Positions 15,893-24,884 are shown, numbered from the stretch's first letter. The stretch is DNA of 64,000 nt from PALSA-660 sp963726435 (GCA_963726435.1 CAVSCJ010000006.1:1-64000), one strand, 5' to 3'. Translations and numbers: made by a program. The notes: a model not told the origin generated them from the letters alone.

Positions 15893-18559
15893 GTGACCAA
15901 CGATCTTCCGAAGGCCTACGATCCCAGGGCCGTGGAGGGCCCCGTCTTCAACTCGTGGACGGAAGGCCGCTACTTCGAGTGTCCCGTTCCTGAGGACACG
16001 TCCGTGACGCCATTCGTGGTCGTCATCCCGCCTCCCAACGTCACGGGCTCGCTCCACATGGGCCACGCGCTGAACAACACCATCCAAGACGTCGTGATCC
16101 GCCGGTCGCGCATGACGGGGCGTCCGACGCGCTGGGTGCTCGGTACCGACCACGCCGGCATCGCAACACAGAACAAGGTCGAGCAGAAGCTCGCGGAGCA
16201 GGGACTGACGCGCTACGACGTCGGCCGCGAGAAGTTCATCGAGCTGTGCTGGGCGTGGAGGCACGAGCACGGGAACACGATCATCACGCAGCTCAAGGCG
16301 ATGGGATGCTCCTGCGACTACTCCGACGAGCACTTCACGATGGACCCCGACTACCAGCGCGCGGTCAAGCGCGTGTTCGTGAAGTGGTACGAGGAGGGGC
16401 TGATCTACCGCGGCAAGCGGATCATCAACTGGTGCCCGCGCTGCTCGACCGCCCTCTCCGACATAGAGGTGGAGCACGAGGAGCTCGACAGCCACCTGTG
16501 GTACTTCCGCTACCCGCTGAAGGAGCCGTTCGGTGGCGCGGATTCCGTCGTCGTCGCCACGACGCGACCGGAGACGATGCTCGGCGACACTTGCGTGGCC
16601 GTGAACCCGGCCGACGCGCGATATACCGCGCTCGTGGGGGCCACCGTCGTGCTGCCTCTCCTCGGGCGCGAGATCCCGGTGGTCGCCGACGAGTACGTCG
16701 ACCCGACCTTCGGGACCGGCGCGGTGAAGGTGACGCCCGCTCACGACCCGAACGACTTCGACATAGGCGAGCGCCATGGCTGTCCCAAGGTCAACGTGCT
16801 CGCCGCCGACGCGACGATCACGTCCGAGGGCGGCCCCTACGTCGGGCTGGATCGCTACGAGGCCAGGAAGCGCGTCGTCGAGGACATGGAGGCGGCCGGC
16901 CTGCTGGTCAAGGTCGACGACCACCGCCACTCGGTCGGCCACTGCTACCGCTGCCACACCGTCGTGGAGCCGTGGCTCTCCGATCAGTGGTTCGTCGACA
17001 TGAAGCCGCTCGCCGCCCCGGCGATCGAGGCCGCCCGCGACGGCAGCGTGGTCTTCCATCCGAAGCGCTGGGAGAACGTCTACTTCCACTGGATGGAGAA
17101 CATCCGCGACTGGTGCGTCTCGCGCCAGCTGTGGTGGGGGCACCAGATCCCCGTCTTCTACTGCGACGCGTGCGGAGAGATGCACGTGAGCGAGGAGGAG
17201 ATGAAGGAGTGCCCCGGGTGCGGCGGCCTGGTCCGCCAGGACCCCCAGGACCCGGACGTGCTCGACACGTGGTTCTCCTCGGCGCTGTGGCCTTTCGCCA
17301 CCCTGGGCTGGCCGAAGGACACGCCGGAGGCGGGGTACTTCTACCCGACGACGGTGTTGTCGACCGCGCGCGACATCCTGTTCCTGTGGGTCGCGCGGAT
17401 GATCATGACCGGTATCCACTTCATGGGCGAGGTGCCCTACCGCGACGTCATCATCCACCCCACCGTGTTCAACGCGGAGGGCAGACGGATGAGCAAGTCG
17501 CTCGGCACCGGCGTCGACCCGCTCGATCTGATGGAGCACTACGGCGCCGACGGCATGCGGTTCGGGCTGATGCTGCAGGTGACGGGCAGCCAGGACATCA
17601 AGTTCTCCGAGGACAAGCTGCTTTCCAGCCGCAACTTCGCGAACAAGATCTGGAACGCGAGCAGGTTCGTTCTGATGAACCTCGAAGGCTACGAGCCCGG
17701 CCCGCCGAAGGCTGAGACCGTCGCCGACGCTTGGATCCTGTCGCGCCTGGCCGACCTGGCGGCCCGCGTGGACGAGGGACTGCTCGCCTACGAGTTCGGC
17801 GAGACGGCCCGCGCCCTCTACGAGTTCTTCTGGAACGAGTTCTGCGACTGGTACATCGAGCTGTCGAAGGACCGGCTGGCAGCGGGCGGGGAGGGGCGCG
17901 CCACCGTGCAGCGCAACCTCGTGTTCGTGCTCGACCGCGCGCTGCGCCTGCTGCACCCGATGATGCCCTTCGTGACCGAGGAGATCTGGCGGCAGCTGCC
18001 GCTGTCGGAGGAGGACTCGGCCGAGTCGCTGATGGTGGCCGCATGGCCCGACCCGGCCGGGCTCGCAGGCTGGCGCGACGAGGACGCCGAGGCGTCGATC
18101 GCCGTCGTTCGCGAGGTCGTGTCCGCGGTTCGGGGCGTGCGCTCCCGCTACAGCGTGGCGCCGCGCGCGAAGGTGGACGTCATCGCCAAGGCCTCGGGGG
18201 TGAGCGCGCTGCTGCTGGACAACCAGCGGGCGCTGATCGGCTCTCTCGCCGGGATCGGGGAGTTCACGGTCTCGCCGGACGCCTCCAAGCCGGCGCACTC
18301 GGCCGTGGCCGTCGCCGCCGGGAGCGAGCTCTTCGTCCCCCTCGAGGGTCTCGTCGACTTCGATCACGAGCGCGCGCGCGTCGGCCGGGAGCTCGAAGCC
18401 GCCCGCGCCGAGCTCCAGCGCCTGACGGGCAAGCTGGGCAACGCCGGCTTCCTCGCCAAGGCCGCACCGGAGATCGTCGAGAAGGACCGCGCCCGCGCGG
18501 AGGAGGTCACCGAGCAGGTGGCAAAGCTCGAGAGCCAACTCGCCGAGCTCTCCGACTAG
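15893..18559 (+). CDS. valS: Valyl-tRNA synthetase
   Basis: Class I synthetase that charges tRNA-Val. The 888-residue product has the HIGH-type motif HMGHALNN, the CP1 editing domain (TTRPETMLGDTCVAVNP), two zinc-like Cys clusters (a CxxC pair in NWCPRCST, and CDACGE with CPGCGG), the KMSKS-type RMSKS, an anticodon-binding helical domain and the C-terminal coiled-coil arm that ends in KLESQLAELSD. The start is a GTG at 15893 with GAGGAG six bases upstream; the long open frame upstream overlaps clpX and is a shadow. folC follows after 10 bases, the standard valS-folC pairing. Confidence 0.96.
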   Translation: MTNDLPKAYDPRAVEGPVFNSWTEGRYFECPVPEDTSVTPFVVVIPPPNVTGSLHMGHALNNTIQDVVIRRSRMTGRPTRWVLGTDHAGIATQNKVEQKLAEQGLTRYDVGREKFIELCWAWRHEHGNTIITQLKAMGCSCDYSDEHFTMDPDYQRAVKRVFVKWYEEGLIYRGKRIINWCPRCSTALSDIEVEHEELDSHLWYFRYPLKEPFGGADSVVVATTRPETMLGDTCVAVNPADARYTALVGATVVLPLLGREIPVVADEYVDPTFGTGAVKVTPAHDPNDFDIGERHGCPKVNVLAADATITSEGGPYVGLDRYEARKRVVEDMEAAGLLVKVDDHRHSVGHCYRCHTVVEPWLSDQWFVDMKPLAAPAIEAARDGSVVFHPKRWENVYFHWMENIRDWCVSRQLWWGHQIPVFYCDACGEMHVSEEEMKECPGCGGLVRQDPQDPDVLDTWFSSALWPFATLGWPKDTPEAGYFYPTTVLSTARDILFLWVARMIMTGIHFMGEVPYRDVIIHPTVFNAEGRRMSKSLGTGVDPLDLMEHYGADGMRFGLMLQVTGSQDIKFSEDKLLSSRNFANKIWNASRFVLMNLEGYEPGPPKAETVADAWILSRLADLAARVDEGLLAYEFGETARALYEFFWNEFCDWYIELSKDRLAAGGEGRATVQRNLVFVLDRALRLLHPMMPFVTEEIWRQLPLSEEDSAESLMVAAWPDPAGLAGWRDEDAEASIAVVREVVSAVRGVRSRYSVAPRAKVDVIAKASGVSALLLDNQRALIGSLAGIGEFTVSPDASKPAHSAVAVAAGSELFVPLEGLVDFDHERARVGRELEAARAELQRLTGKLGNAGFLAKAAPEIVEKDRARAEEVTEQVAKLESQLAELSD

Positions 18560-18569
18560 GGTCCAGCCT

Positions 18570-19900
18570 GTGGACTACGCTGCGGCCATGCGGGAGCTCG
18601 CGTCCGCGACGAGGTTCGGCATCGAGCCGTCGCTGGAGGGCACACGGGCGCTCACGGACGCGATGGGGCGGCCACAGGACTCCTTCGTCTCCGTTCAGGT
18701 CACCGGCACCAACGGCAAGTCCTCGACCACTCGGATGATCGCCGCGCTGCTCGCCGCCGAGGGACTGAGCGACGGGCGCGTTCACATCTCCGCACCTCGA
18801 GTCCTACACGGAACGGATAGAGCTGGGCGGAAGCCCGGTGAGCGAGCAGGACTTCGCACTCGCCATGACCGCTGCCGTCGAGGCCTCGCACGCGGTCGGG
18901 GGCGGGCGGACCTTCACGGAGTTCGAGCTGCTGACTGCGGCGGCGCTTTGGCTGATGCGCGAGCGCGGGGTGGAGGTCGCCTGCCTCGAGGTGGGCATGG
19001 GCGGCCGGTGGGACTCCACCAGCGTGGTCGATCCCGCCGTGGCGGTGGTCACCGGAGTGGGATTGGACCATACCGAGAGGCTCGGCTCGACCGTCGAGGC
19101 CATCGCGGAGGACAAGTCGCGGATCATCAAGCCGGGCGCGTCCGTGGTGCTGGGGCCCGGCACCGCCAAGGTGGTGACGATCTTCCTCGACCGTGCCGCG
19201 GAGTTCGGGAGCCACCCGCTCTTCGTCGCGGAGGACGGTTCGGCGTCCCCGGTGAACGACGCGCTGACGGTGCGCTACACCCTTCGCCGGCGCCCCGACC
19301 GTCCCGGGGGCGCGATCGAGCTCGACGTGCGCGGGATCCACGCCGAGTACGCGGATCTCGTGCTGACCGCGCCGGCCTACCAGGCACCCAACGTCGCCGT
19401 GGCGGTCGCGGCGACCGAATGCGCGCTGGGTCGGGCCCCCGATGCCGACGCCTCGCGACGCGCGCTGGCCGCGATGACGTTCCCGGGCCGCTTCGAACTG
19501 CTCGTGGCGGACCCGCCGCTCGTGATCGACGGCGCCCACAACCCGCAGGCGGCCGGGGTGCTCGCCGAGGCGGTCCTCGATGCCTGGCCCGACGACCGCT
19601 CGCGACCGCTGTGCGTCCTCGGCGTGCTGACCGACAAGGACGCCGACGGGATCGTGCGCGCTCTGGCGCCGGCGGTCGACGGCTTCGTCGTGACGCAGCC
19701 GGACTCGATCTCGGGCGCGCGATGCCGCCGACTTGGCGGCCGTCGTCGAGCGCGAGACCGGTTCCTGGCCCGAGATCCGCCCCGACCTCGCGGATGCGAT
19801 CGCGCACGCGCGCGAGCACGCGGGGGCGCGGGGACTCGTTGTCACAGGCAGTCTATACACTGCGGGGCAAGCTCGGACGCTCGTCGACGCGGATCCGTGA
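18570..19900 (+). CDS. folC: Folylpolyglutamate/dihydrofolate synthase, interrupted by two frameshifts
   Basis: Adds glutamate to folate (and dihydropteroate). The protein is recognisable only by reading three frames: GTG 18570 to about 18777 gives the P-loop VTGTNGKSSTTRM; one frame over, from about 18778, TSPHLESYTERI, then CLEVGMGGRWDSTSV, DHTERLGST and VIDGAHNPQAAG follow; another frame over, from 19721, DAADLAAVVERE to VVTGSLYTAGQA reaches the TGA at 19898. Each break equals one extra base (after GGGCGC near 18777, and in GGGCGCGC near 19718). All family motifs are intact across the breaks, so sequencing error is more likely than decay. Rejoined length, about 440 residues, is normal. Confidence 0.85.
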
Positions 19901-20067
19901 AACCGCTAAAGAGACCGGGCGCGGTGTTCGATAACTCGTCCGGGTGGACTACTGCGCAGGTGCGGCGGTACACTACCGGCCCCGGTCTGTTCGTTCGAAG
20001 CCCGGGGCAGCGAGGTCGGATGACCTAGCGCTGGAGCCGATCCGTTCGCTCGGCTCAGGGGGGTGTC

Positions 20068-20784
20068 ATGCATTCTGATGGACGATCGACCCACGGTCGC
20101 CCCGAGGACATCGCAAGGCTTCGTCCTACCGAGACGGCACAGCGTCGCGCAGCCAGCATCAATCTCCAGGAGCGCGAACGCGTGCGCATCGGGTTCGATC
20201 TGCACGACGGTCCCGCTCAGACGATGTCGGCGGCGCTGCTGCAGGTCAGAATGCTCGACGACCTGAGTGGCGACCTGCTCAAGATCGGTCTCAGGGAGCT
20301 CCGCTCCACCCTCGCGGTCGCACTCGAGGAGATATACGAGCTGATCGAGAGCCTCGGAGGCCGGGGCTCGGCCGGCGACGATCTCGTCTCAAGGGTCAAG
20401 GCGTGCGTCGAGGGCTTCGCCGCTCGCAGCGGCATCGAGCCGACGCTCGTCATCGAAGGCGACATCGGATCCGAGTCCCCATCGCTGCAGATCGCGGTGT
20501 TCCGGATCGTGCAGGAGGCGCTCTCGAACGTCGTCCGTCACTCCGGGGCCAAGCACGTCGACATCCGTTTGGAGATGTCTGACGAGGGCGTCGTGTGCGA
20601 GGTTACCGACGACGGTCACGGGTTCACGATGAGCGAAGCTATGAGTTCCCATCGCAACCGCGAGCCGTATGGGCTGCACAGCATGCGGGAACGAGCGCGG
20701 ATGCTCGACGGGAAGTGCCTCATCGACAGCACTCCCGGAAGCGGCACGCGCGTCCGCGTCGAGATACCGGCGTGGCAGGCATGA
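20068..20784 (+). CDS. NarL-family sensor histidine kinase, cytoplasmic
   Basis: A 238-residue soluble kinase with a HisKA_3 dimerisation domain and HATPase_c domain but no membrane segment or obvious sensor domain. The phospho-acceptor His lies in RIGFDLHDGPAQTM near residue 49; the N box is FRIVQEALSNVVRHS, and the G boxes are DDGHGF and GLHSMRERA. The start is an ATG at 20068 with AGGGGGGTG just upstream. Its stop overlaps the start of the response regulator (ATGA at 20781), typical of paired systems. The signal must come through the 40-residue N-terminal tail or a partner. The TasA-like surface locus lies downstream. Confidence 0.88.
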   Translation: MHSDGRSTHGRPEDIARLRPTETAQRRAASINLQERERVRIGFDLHDGPAQTMSAALLQVRMLDDLSGDLLKIGLRELRSTLAVALEEIYELIESLGGRGSAGDDLVSRVKACVEGFAARSGIEPTLVIEGDIGSESPSLQIAVFRIVQEALSNVVRHSGAKHVDIRLEMSDEGVVCEVTDDGHGFTMSEAMSSHRNREPYGLHSMRERARMLDGKCLIDSTPGSGTRVRVEIPAWQA

Positions 20785-21432
20785 CGACCGCGCTGCGCAA
20801 CACGCGCGTGTTCCTGGTCGACGATCATCCGGCGATGCGCGCCGGTGTGCGCAGCGTGCTGGAGAAGGCCCCGGACATCTGCGTGGTCGGCGAGGCGTCG
20901 ACGGGCGCGCAGACGATGTCGCTGCTCGACGACGCCAGGGCCGACGTCATGCTTCTCGACATCGGTCTGCCCGACGTGGACGGCATCGCGCTTGCTGCAG
21001 GACGTGCGGCTCGCGAGCGCCGAGACGAAGGTCATCATGCTGTCCTGCCAGGCGGACGAGTCCTCGGTGCGTATGGCGGTCGACGCGGGCGCGAGCGGCT
21101 ATCTCACGAAGAGCAGCGGCCCGCGCGAGATCGTCGAGGCCGTGCGCATGGTCCGGCGCGGGCAGGTCGCCCTCTCGCCCGACGTGGCGACCCACCTCGT
21201 CTCGGCCATCCGCGGACAGCGGCGCGCCGGCGAACCCGTCCTGACCGCGAGGGAGCGCGAGGTGTGGCGCGCCGTGGCGCAGGGGCTGACGAACGCTCAG
21301 ATCGCCAGCTCGCTCTTCCTCTCCGAGCACACGGTCAAGTTCCACGTGCACAACCTTCTGCAGAAGCTGGGCCTCAAGACACGGGCCGAAGCGATCTGCG
21401 CCGCGCATCGTCGGGGCATGGCACTCGGCTGA
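20781..21432 (+). CDS. LuxR/NarL-type response regulator, interrupted by one frameshift
   Basis: Partner of the upstream kinase. Frame one from ATG 20781 gives the receiver start VFLVDDHPAMRAG and the phospho-site VMLLDIGLPDVDG; from about 20994 the next frame continues RLLQDVRL, a Lys in GYLTKSS, and a C-terminal LuxR helix-turn-helix (LTAREREVWRAVAQGLTNAQIA, SEHTVKFHVHNLLQKL). The break is one extra T in GCGCTTGCTGCAG at 20992-20993; without it the receiver helix reads ALLQDVRL. About 216 residues once joined, the normal size for the family. It is probably an assembly error rather than a truncation. Confidence 0.85.
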
Positions 21433-21452
21433 CCTGATCGTTCGGTCAGGTC
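21431..21452 (+). terminator. Hairpin overlapping the response-regulator stop
   Basis: GACCTGA at 21431-21437 pairs with TCAGGTC at 21446-21452; the TGA stop overlaps its 5' arm, and TATTCCGT follows. Confidence 0.5.
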
Positions 21453-21561
21453 TATTCCGTCCTTCCTGTAGCCACTGACCGGCACACCGCCGGGTTCCTT
21501 TGGCGCGCCCGAAGACGAGCATTGTCCCCACGCGGGGGTGCGCAGAGGGGGCGGTGCGATC

Positions 21562-21981
21562 GTGGGGCGGACGCGGGTGCTCGTCGCCGACGACAACGAG
21601 ATCTACCGGCAGCAGATCGGCCGGTTCGTGTCGTCCCAGGCCGACATGGAAGTCGTAGGTCTTGCGTCCGACGGAGGCGAGACGCTGCGCTTGGTTTCGG
21701 AGCTGGAGCCCGACTTCGTCCTCATGGACCTTCGCATGCCGGGGATCGATGGTATCGAGGCCACGCGGATGCTCGCGAGCACACACCACGACATCAGGGT
21801 GATCGCCCTCACCGCGCACATCTCGGACGACTCGGAGCAGCGCAGTCTCGAGGCGGGCGCTCGCGCGTTCATTCGCAAGGCGGACGTGGACTCGCGTCTC
21901 CTGGACGTGATCCGCGGTCTTGCTGCAAGCGATCGACAGGTGATCCCGCCGGGGCCAGACGGGGGAACGGCCCCGGCGTGA
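21562..21981 (+). CDS. Single-domain CheY-like response regulator
   Basis: A 139-residue stand-alone receiver domain with no output domain. Acidic pocket DDNE, phospho-acceptor Asp in FVLMDLRMPGIDG, Thr in IALTAHIS and Lys in AFIRKADV are all in place, so it should be phosphorylated. The GTG at 21562 is preferred because AGAGGGGGCGG lies just before it; a GTG at 21538 is the alternative. It sits between the NarL-type pair and the TasA-like locus, so it could relay or compete for phosphate with that pair (inference). Confidence 0.85.
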   Translation: MGRTRVLVADDNEIYRQQIGRFVSSQADMEVVGLASDGGETLRLVSELEPDFVLMDLRMPGIDGIEATRMLASTHHDIRVIALTAHISDDSEQRSLEAGARAFIRKADVDSRLLDVIRGLAASDRQVIPPGPDGGTAPA

Positions 21982-22118
21982 CGGATTGTTGCGCCGGTGA
22001 CGGCTCAACAGAGAGGGGGTGTATCGAGCAGACGGTTCTCCATAAGTTTCACGGTTCTTCGCGTCCTACTCATTAGAGGGGCACTGCACCGAACAAGAGT
22101 GGAGAGAGGTAGATAGAA

Positions 22119-22721
22119 ATGAAGCGCATCCTGCTCAGCTTGGTATTGATCGCGGCCGTGTCGGCTGCCGTTGTCAGCACCGGCGCGTATTTCGTAGACA
22201 GGGAGACGTCAACCGGCAACACCTTCAATGCGGGCAACTTGGACCTCAAGGTGGACGGCGGAGACGTCAACGTCGTGAAGTTCACGACCGGAATGCTTAG
22301 TCCTGGCAGCCAGCCTAACGGGACATGGAAGCTGGAGAACGTGGGCAACGTCGCTGGCTACCTGGACCTGCACAACATCGTCGTGACTGACGACGAGAAC
22401 GGGCGCATCGAGCCTGAGGTGGAGGCCGGAGACCCGACTGAGGGTGTAGGTGAACTCAGCTCGGTGCTCGACTGCCGGATCATGCTGGACCAAAACGGGG
22501 ACGGCTGGCTCCAGACCGGAGACGTCATCCTCTACGAGGGGAAGGCGTCCGGCATCCCGGCGGATCTCGAGTCCAACATAAGCATCCCCGCTGGCGGCAC
22601 GGTCTACATCAACGCCATCTTCAACTGGTTCGACAACGGCGAGGTCGCCGACAGCCGGGCTATGACCGACATCATGAATCTCGGTCTGAAGTTCGAGCTG
22701 GGCCAGACGACAGGGCAGTAG
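22119..22721 (+). CDS. TasA/CalY (camelysin)-like secreted surface protein
   Basis: A 200-residue exported beta-sandwich protein. The N terminus KRILLSLVLIAAVSAAVVSTGAYFVDRET followed by STGNTFNAG matches the SipW-dependent signal type (GAYF-D...NTF-AG). The mature part, with KLENVGNVAGYLDLHNI and late AGGTVYINAIFNW, resembles TasA/camelysin, proteins that form surface fibres in Firmicutes. A DQNGDGW segment looks like a Ca2+ loop. The start ATG has GAGAGGTAG upstream. A SipW-like peptidase gene follows 79 bases later, after a very strong hairpin. Fibre formation here is inference from family and context. Confidence 0.8.
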   Translation: MKRILLSLVLIAAVSAAVVSTGAYFVDRETSTGNTFNAGNLDLKVDGGDVNVVKFTTGMLSPGSQPNGTWKLENVGNVAGYLDLHNIVVTDDENGRIEPEVEAGDPTEGVGELSSVLDCRIMLDQNGDGWLQTGDVILYEGKASGIPADLESNISIPAGGTVYINAIFNWFDNGEVADSRAMTDIMNLGLKFELGQTTGQ

Positions 22722-22739
22722 CAGTCTGCGTTTCAATGC

Positions 22740-22779
22740 AGGTGGTTGGCGGCCGCCGGAGGGTGGCCGCCAACCACCT
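22740..22779 (+). terminator. 15-bp perfect hairpin between tasA-like gene and peptidase
   Basis: AGGTGGTTGGCGGCC at 22740-22754 pairs without mismatch with 22765-22779; loop of ten bases. No T run follows. It could partially terminate the transcript or protect the 3' end of the tasA-like message. Confidence 0.7.
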
Positions 22780-22800
22780 GAGGCCGTGAGAGGTCCGAGC

Positions 22801-23339
22801 ATGCGCATCTTCAAGAACGCGGCGCCGATCGTCCTGTGCGCTCTGGTGATTGCGGCGGCTATCCTCGGGACCGCGGGCTACGCCCTCGGATTGAGGCCGG
22901 TGGTCGTGGCTGGCGGAGAATGGAACCGACGATCCATGTCGGGAGCCTGCTCCTCCTCCTCAAGCCGGCGGACCCCTCCTCGATCGAGCCGGGCGACGTG
23001 ATTACGTACTCTACGACCACAGACCCGGACGGGATGACGACCCACCGAGTGATATCAGTGGCCACCGTCGACGGCGAGCCGGCGTTCCAAACCCAGGGGG
23101 ACGCGAACGATTCACCGGACAGCGGCGAGGTCGCTGGCTCGGACGTTCTCGGTCGCGTGGTGAGCGCCATCCCGTACGTCGGCTACATCTGTGCGATCGC
23201 ACGCAGCCGTGCTGGCTTCCTGGGCCTTGTCGCGCTGCCGGCGGTGCTCCTCGTATGCGGGGAGCTGTTCTCTATCGCGGGAGAACTGCGGGGGAAGAAG
23301 CTGCGAGCAAGGGGAGAGCGGGCGAGGGAGATCCTGTGA
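22801..23339 (+). CDS. sipW: SipW-like signal peptidase I (S26B), frameshifted at the active-site region
   Basis: Membrane peptidase expected to process TasA-like precursors. ATG 22801 with GAGAGG upstream gives a first membrane helix (APIVLCALVIAAAILGTAG) and ALGLRPVVVAGG; from 22920 another frame continues MEPTIHVGSLLLLLKP, MTTHRV (the catalytic His region), QTQGDANDSPD and a final membrane helix (LGLVALPAVLLVCG). The break near 22915 acts as one missing base. The residue ahead of MEPT should be the catalytic Ser (GSMEP), but no single-base repair of the sequence restores a Ser codon there. The other S26B features are intact. It overlaps the next gene by four bases. Confidence 0.75.
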
Positions 23340-24340
23340 GTCGACGTGACCCAGTGACCATCGCACTCGCGGCGTGGATCGCCGCGGGCATCGTCGCTTG
23401 CGTCATGTCGTCGCAGATCACTGGAGCGTCCTTCTCGGACTCCGAGTGTGTCAGCGTGTCGCTTGCCGCCGGTTCTTGGCTGATCGAGCCGCTTGTTTCG
23501 GAGCCTGCCGGTCTCGACGAGCAACTGCCCAGCGCCCCCCGGGCCTCTGCTGCCCCACCCGCGGCGCAAGAGCCTGATGCAGTTGAGACCGCCCCGGGCG
23601 TGCCGCCGTTGGATGTCAAGCCAGATTCTCGGGAGGACGCCACGGACACCTCCCTCGAGCCAACTTCGCCGGTCGACCTGCAGCCGTCGGGTGAGCCGTC
23701 GAGCGAGTCATCCGTTGAACCGTCGAGCGAGCCGTCCGTTGAACCGTCAGCGGCGCCCGCTCCCGGCCCGGCGGACATCCCCGACGTGGCATCTCTGAAC
23801 GACCAGCCTCCGACTCCAGGCTCCGAAGACGCGACACGGACTGTCGATCCGGTCGCTGGGCTGGCCGATGATGCCCCGGCAAACGAAGAGCCCGACCCGG
23901 CCGCCGTGACCGATCCCGGTCCGGACGATGCCGACGGGCACTTCATCGACGGAGTTCCCCCCGATGCCCCCGGCGTCATGGATGAGCCGCCCGCCGACAT
24001 TTCTCCGCTCGATGGCGAACCATCGAAGGACACCACGGCCGCCATCGGCGGAGAGGAGGTCGCACCGGATGGAACCAGCGAAACCGGCGCCGCCGATCGA
24101 GTCGCCCGCGCCATAGCGCAGGCGACTCGATCGTCGCTCTCGGGATCGCGATCATGCGCCGCCGCGCCACGCCCGGCCTGTTGGTCGCAACTGTCGCGCT
24201 CGGCGGCTATCTCGCCGCCGCCGCGGGTCCCGCAAGCGCCTGCTCGTCGGTCGCATTCGGGACTCAGGCGAGGGGGCACGGCATCAAGGTCGCCCAGGCA
24301 CCCGGCGGGCCATGGTACGAGAACGCGATCCCGCCGCTGA
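23336..24340 (+). CDS. SipW-type exported Pro/Ser/Asp/Glu-rich protein, 3' end doubtful
   Basis: GTG 23336 overlaps the peptidase stop (GTGA) and has GAGGGAGA upstream. The N terminus (VTIALAAWIAAGIVACVMSSQITGASFSDSECVSV) is a SipW-style signal with GASFSDS in place of GAYFTDT. The rest is low complexity: SEPS/VEPS repeats around residues 120-145 and many Pro, Asp and Glu, so a stalk or spacer outside the membrane is likely. After about 24120 the composition turns Arg/Pro-rich and the frame overlaps the next gene for 187 bases, which suggests that the real product ends earlier or that one more frameshift is present. No domain is recognised. Length as read, 334 residues, is therefore an upper bound. 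Confidence 0.55.
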   Translation: MSRRDPVTIALAAWIAAGIVACVMSSQITGASFSDSECVSVSLAAGSWLIEPLVSEPAGLDEQLPSAPRASAAPPAAQEPDAVETAPGVPPLDVKPDSREDATDTSLEPTSPVDLQPSGEPSSESSVEPSSEPSVEPSAAPAPGPADIPDVASLNDQPPTPGSEDATRTVDPVAGLADDAPANEEPDPAAVTDPGPDDADGHFIDGVPPDAPGVMDEPPADISPLDGEPSKDTTAAIGGEEVAPDGTSETGAADRVARAIAQATRSSLSGSRSCAAAPRPACWSQLSRSAAISPPPRVPQAPARRSHSGLRRGGTASRSPRHPAGHGTRTRSRR

Positions 24341-24795
24341 CGGATCAGATCCGCTCCCTGACTCGCAACCTGTACCCGGGCGTGGCCGGCGGGATGGTCG
24401 CGTACGTTCGGAACACCGGTTCCGAGTCCGGAGTCCCGAGCATCTCCATCGTCGACCTGTACGACACGGGCGGCGCGTACACGGAGCCCGAGAGCGAAGT
24501 CCAACCTCGTGGCGACGTCGGCGACCTGAGCGCCAGCGTGGCGCTCACCGTCACGTACGCGTCCTCGTTGCGCCCCCTCGAAGTGCCGCGCGTCGTTGCG
24601 CGAGGCACGCTGCGCGACCTCGCAGCCCGCGGTCGGGTGTTCTCCGCACCGATGCCACTCAAGCCCTACGCCGCGCGAGGCGCGGAGCTCGGCATCTGGC
24701 GCATCGGTCTCGTGGTCCCCGTTGTCGCTGACAACCGGATCCAGGGCGACACCGCGCGCTGCACTTTCTCCTTCGGCCTGAGCGAGTCGAGGTAG
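24154..24795 (+). CDS. Secreted TasA/camelysin-like beta-sandwich protein
   Basis: A 213-residue exported protein at the end of the locus. Signal region MRRRATPGLLVATVALGGYLAAAAGPASACSS resembles the SipW type (GGY...). The mature domain has AYVRNTGSESGVPSISIVDLYDTGG, a TasA-like pattern of a strand after an N-T-G turn, then alternating strands to CTFSFGLSESR. Only a weak ribosome site is seen, and the frame stays open upstream with GDSIVALGIAIMRRR, so either the start or a frameshift near 24120 is uncertain. It overlaps the doubtful tail of the previous frame. Assignment to the TasA family is by pattern and context, not a definite motif. Confidence 0.6.
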   Translation: MRRRATPGLLVATVALGGYLAAAAGPASACSSVAFGTQARGHGIKVAQAPGGPWYENAIPPLTDQIRSLTRNLYPGVAGGMVAYVRNTGSESGVPSISIVDLYDTGGAYTEPESEVQPRGDVGDLSASVALTVTYASSLRPLEVPRVVARGTLRDLAARGRVFSAPMPLKPYAARGAELGIWRIGLVVPVVADNRIQGDTARCTFSFGLSESR

Positions 24796-24875
24796 CGCCT
24801 CGGTTGAAGGTCCCCCTGCTTGTTCTCAGTCGCTCAACAGCTGCCGCCCCAGCCCGCGGCATTCTCCCCCTCGTC

Positions 24876-24884
24876 TGCTAGAAT
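24876..24884 (+). promoter_or_regulatory. Extended -10 promoter of the zinc-ribbon gene and thrS
   Basis: TGcTAGAAT: the hexamer TAGAAT is at 24879-24884 with the extended TG element at 24876-24877, about 62 bases before the ATG at 24946. Confidence 0.55.

Noticed and set aside
15287..18538. Minus-strand open frame of 1083 codons opposite clpX and valS
   Set aside because: It spans two genes with complete family motifs on the other strand and has no recognisable domain.
19901..20067. Riboswitch or small gene between folC and the histidine kinase
   Set aside because: A possible -10 (TACACT at 19969) is visible, but no known riboswitch pattern or convincing small frame.
23928..24116. 62-codon frame inside the Pro-rich gene
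   Set aside because: No ribosome site, and composition is that of an overlapping shadow; kept only as a hint that a frameshift may exist near 24060-24120.
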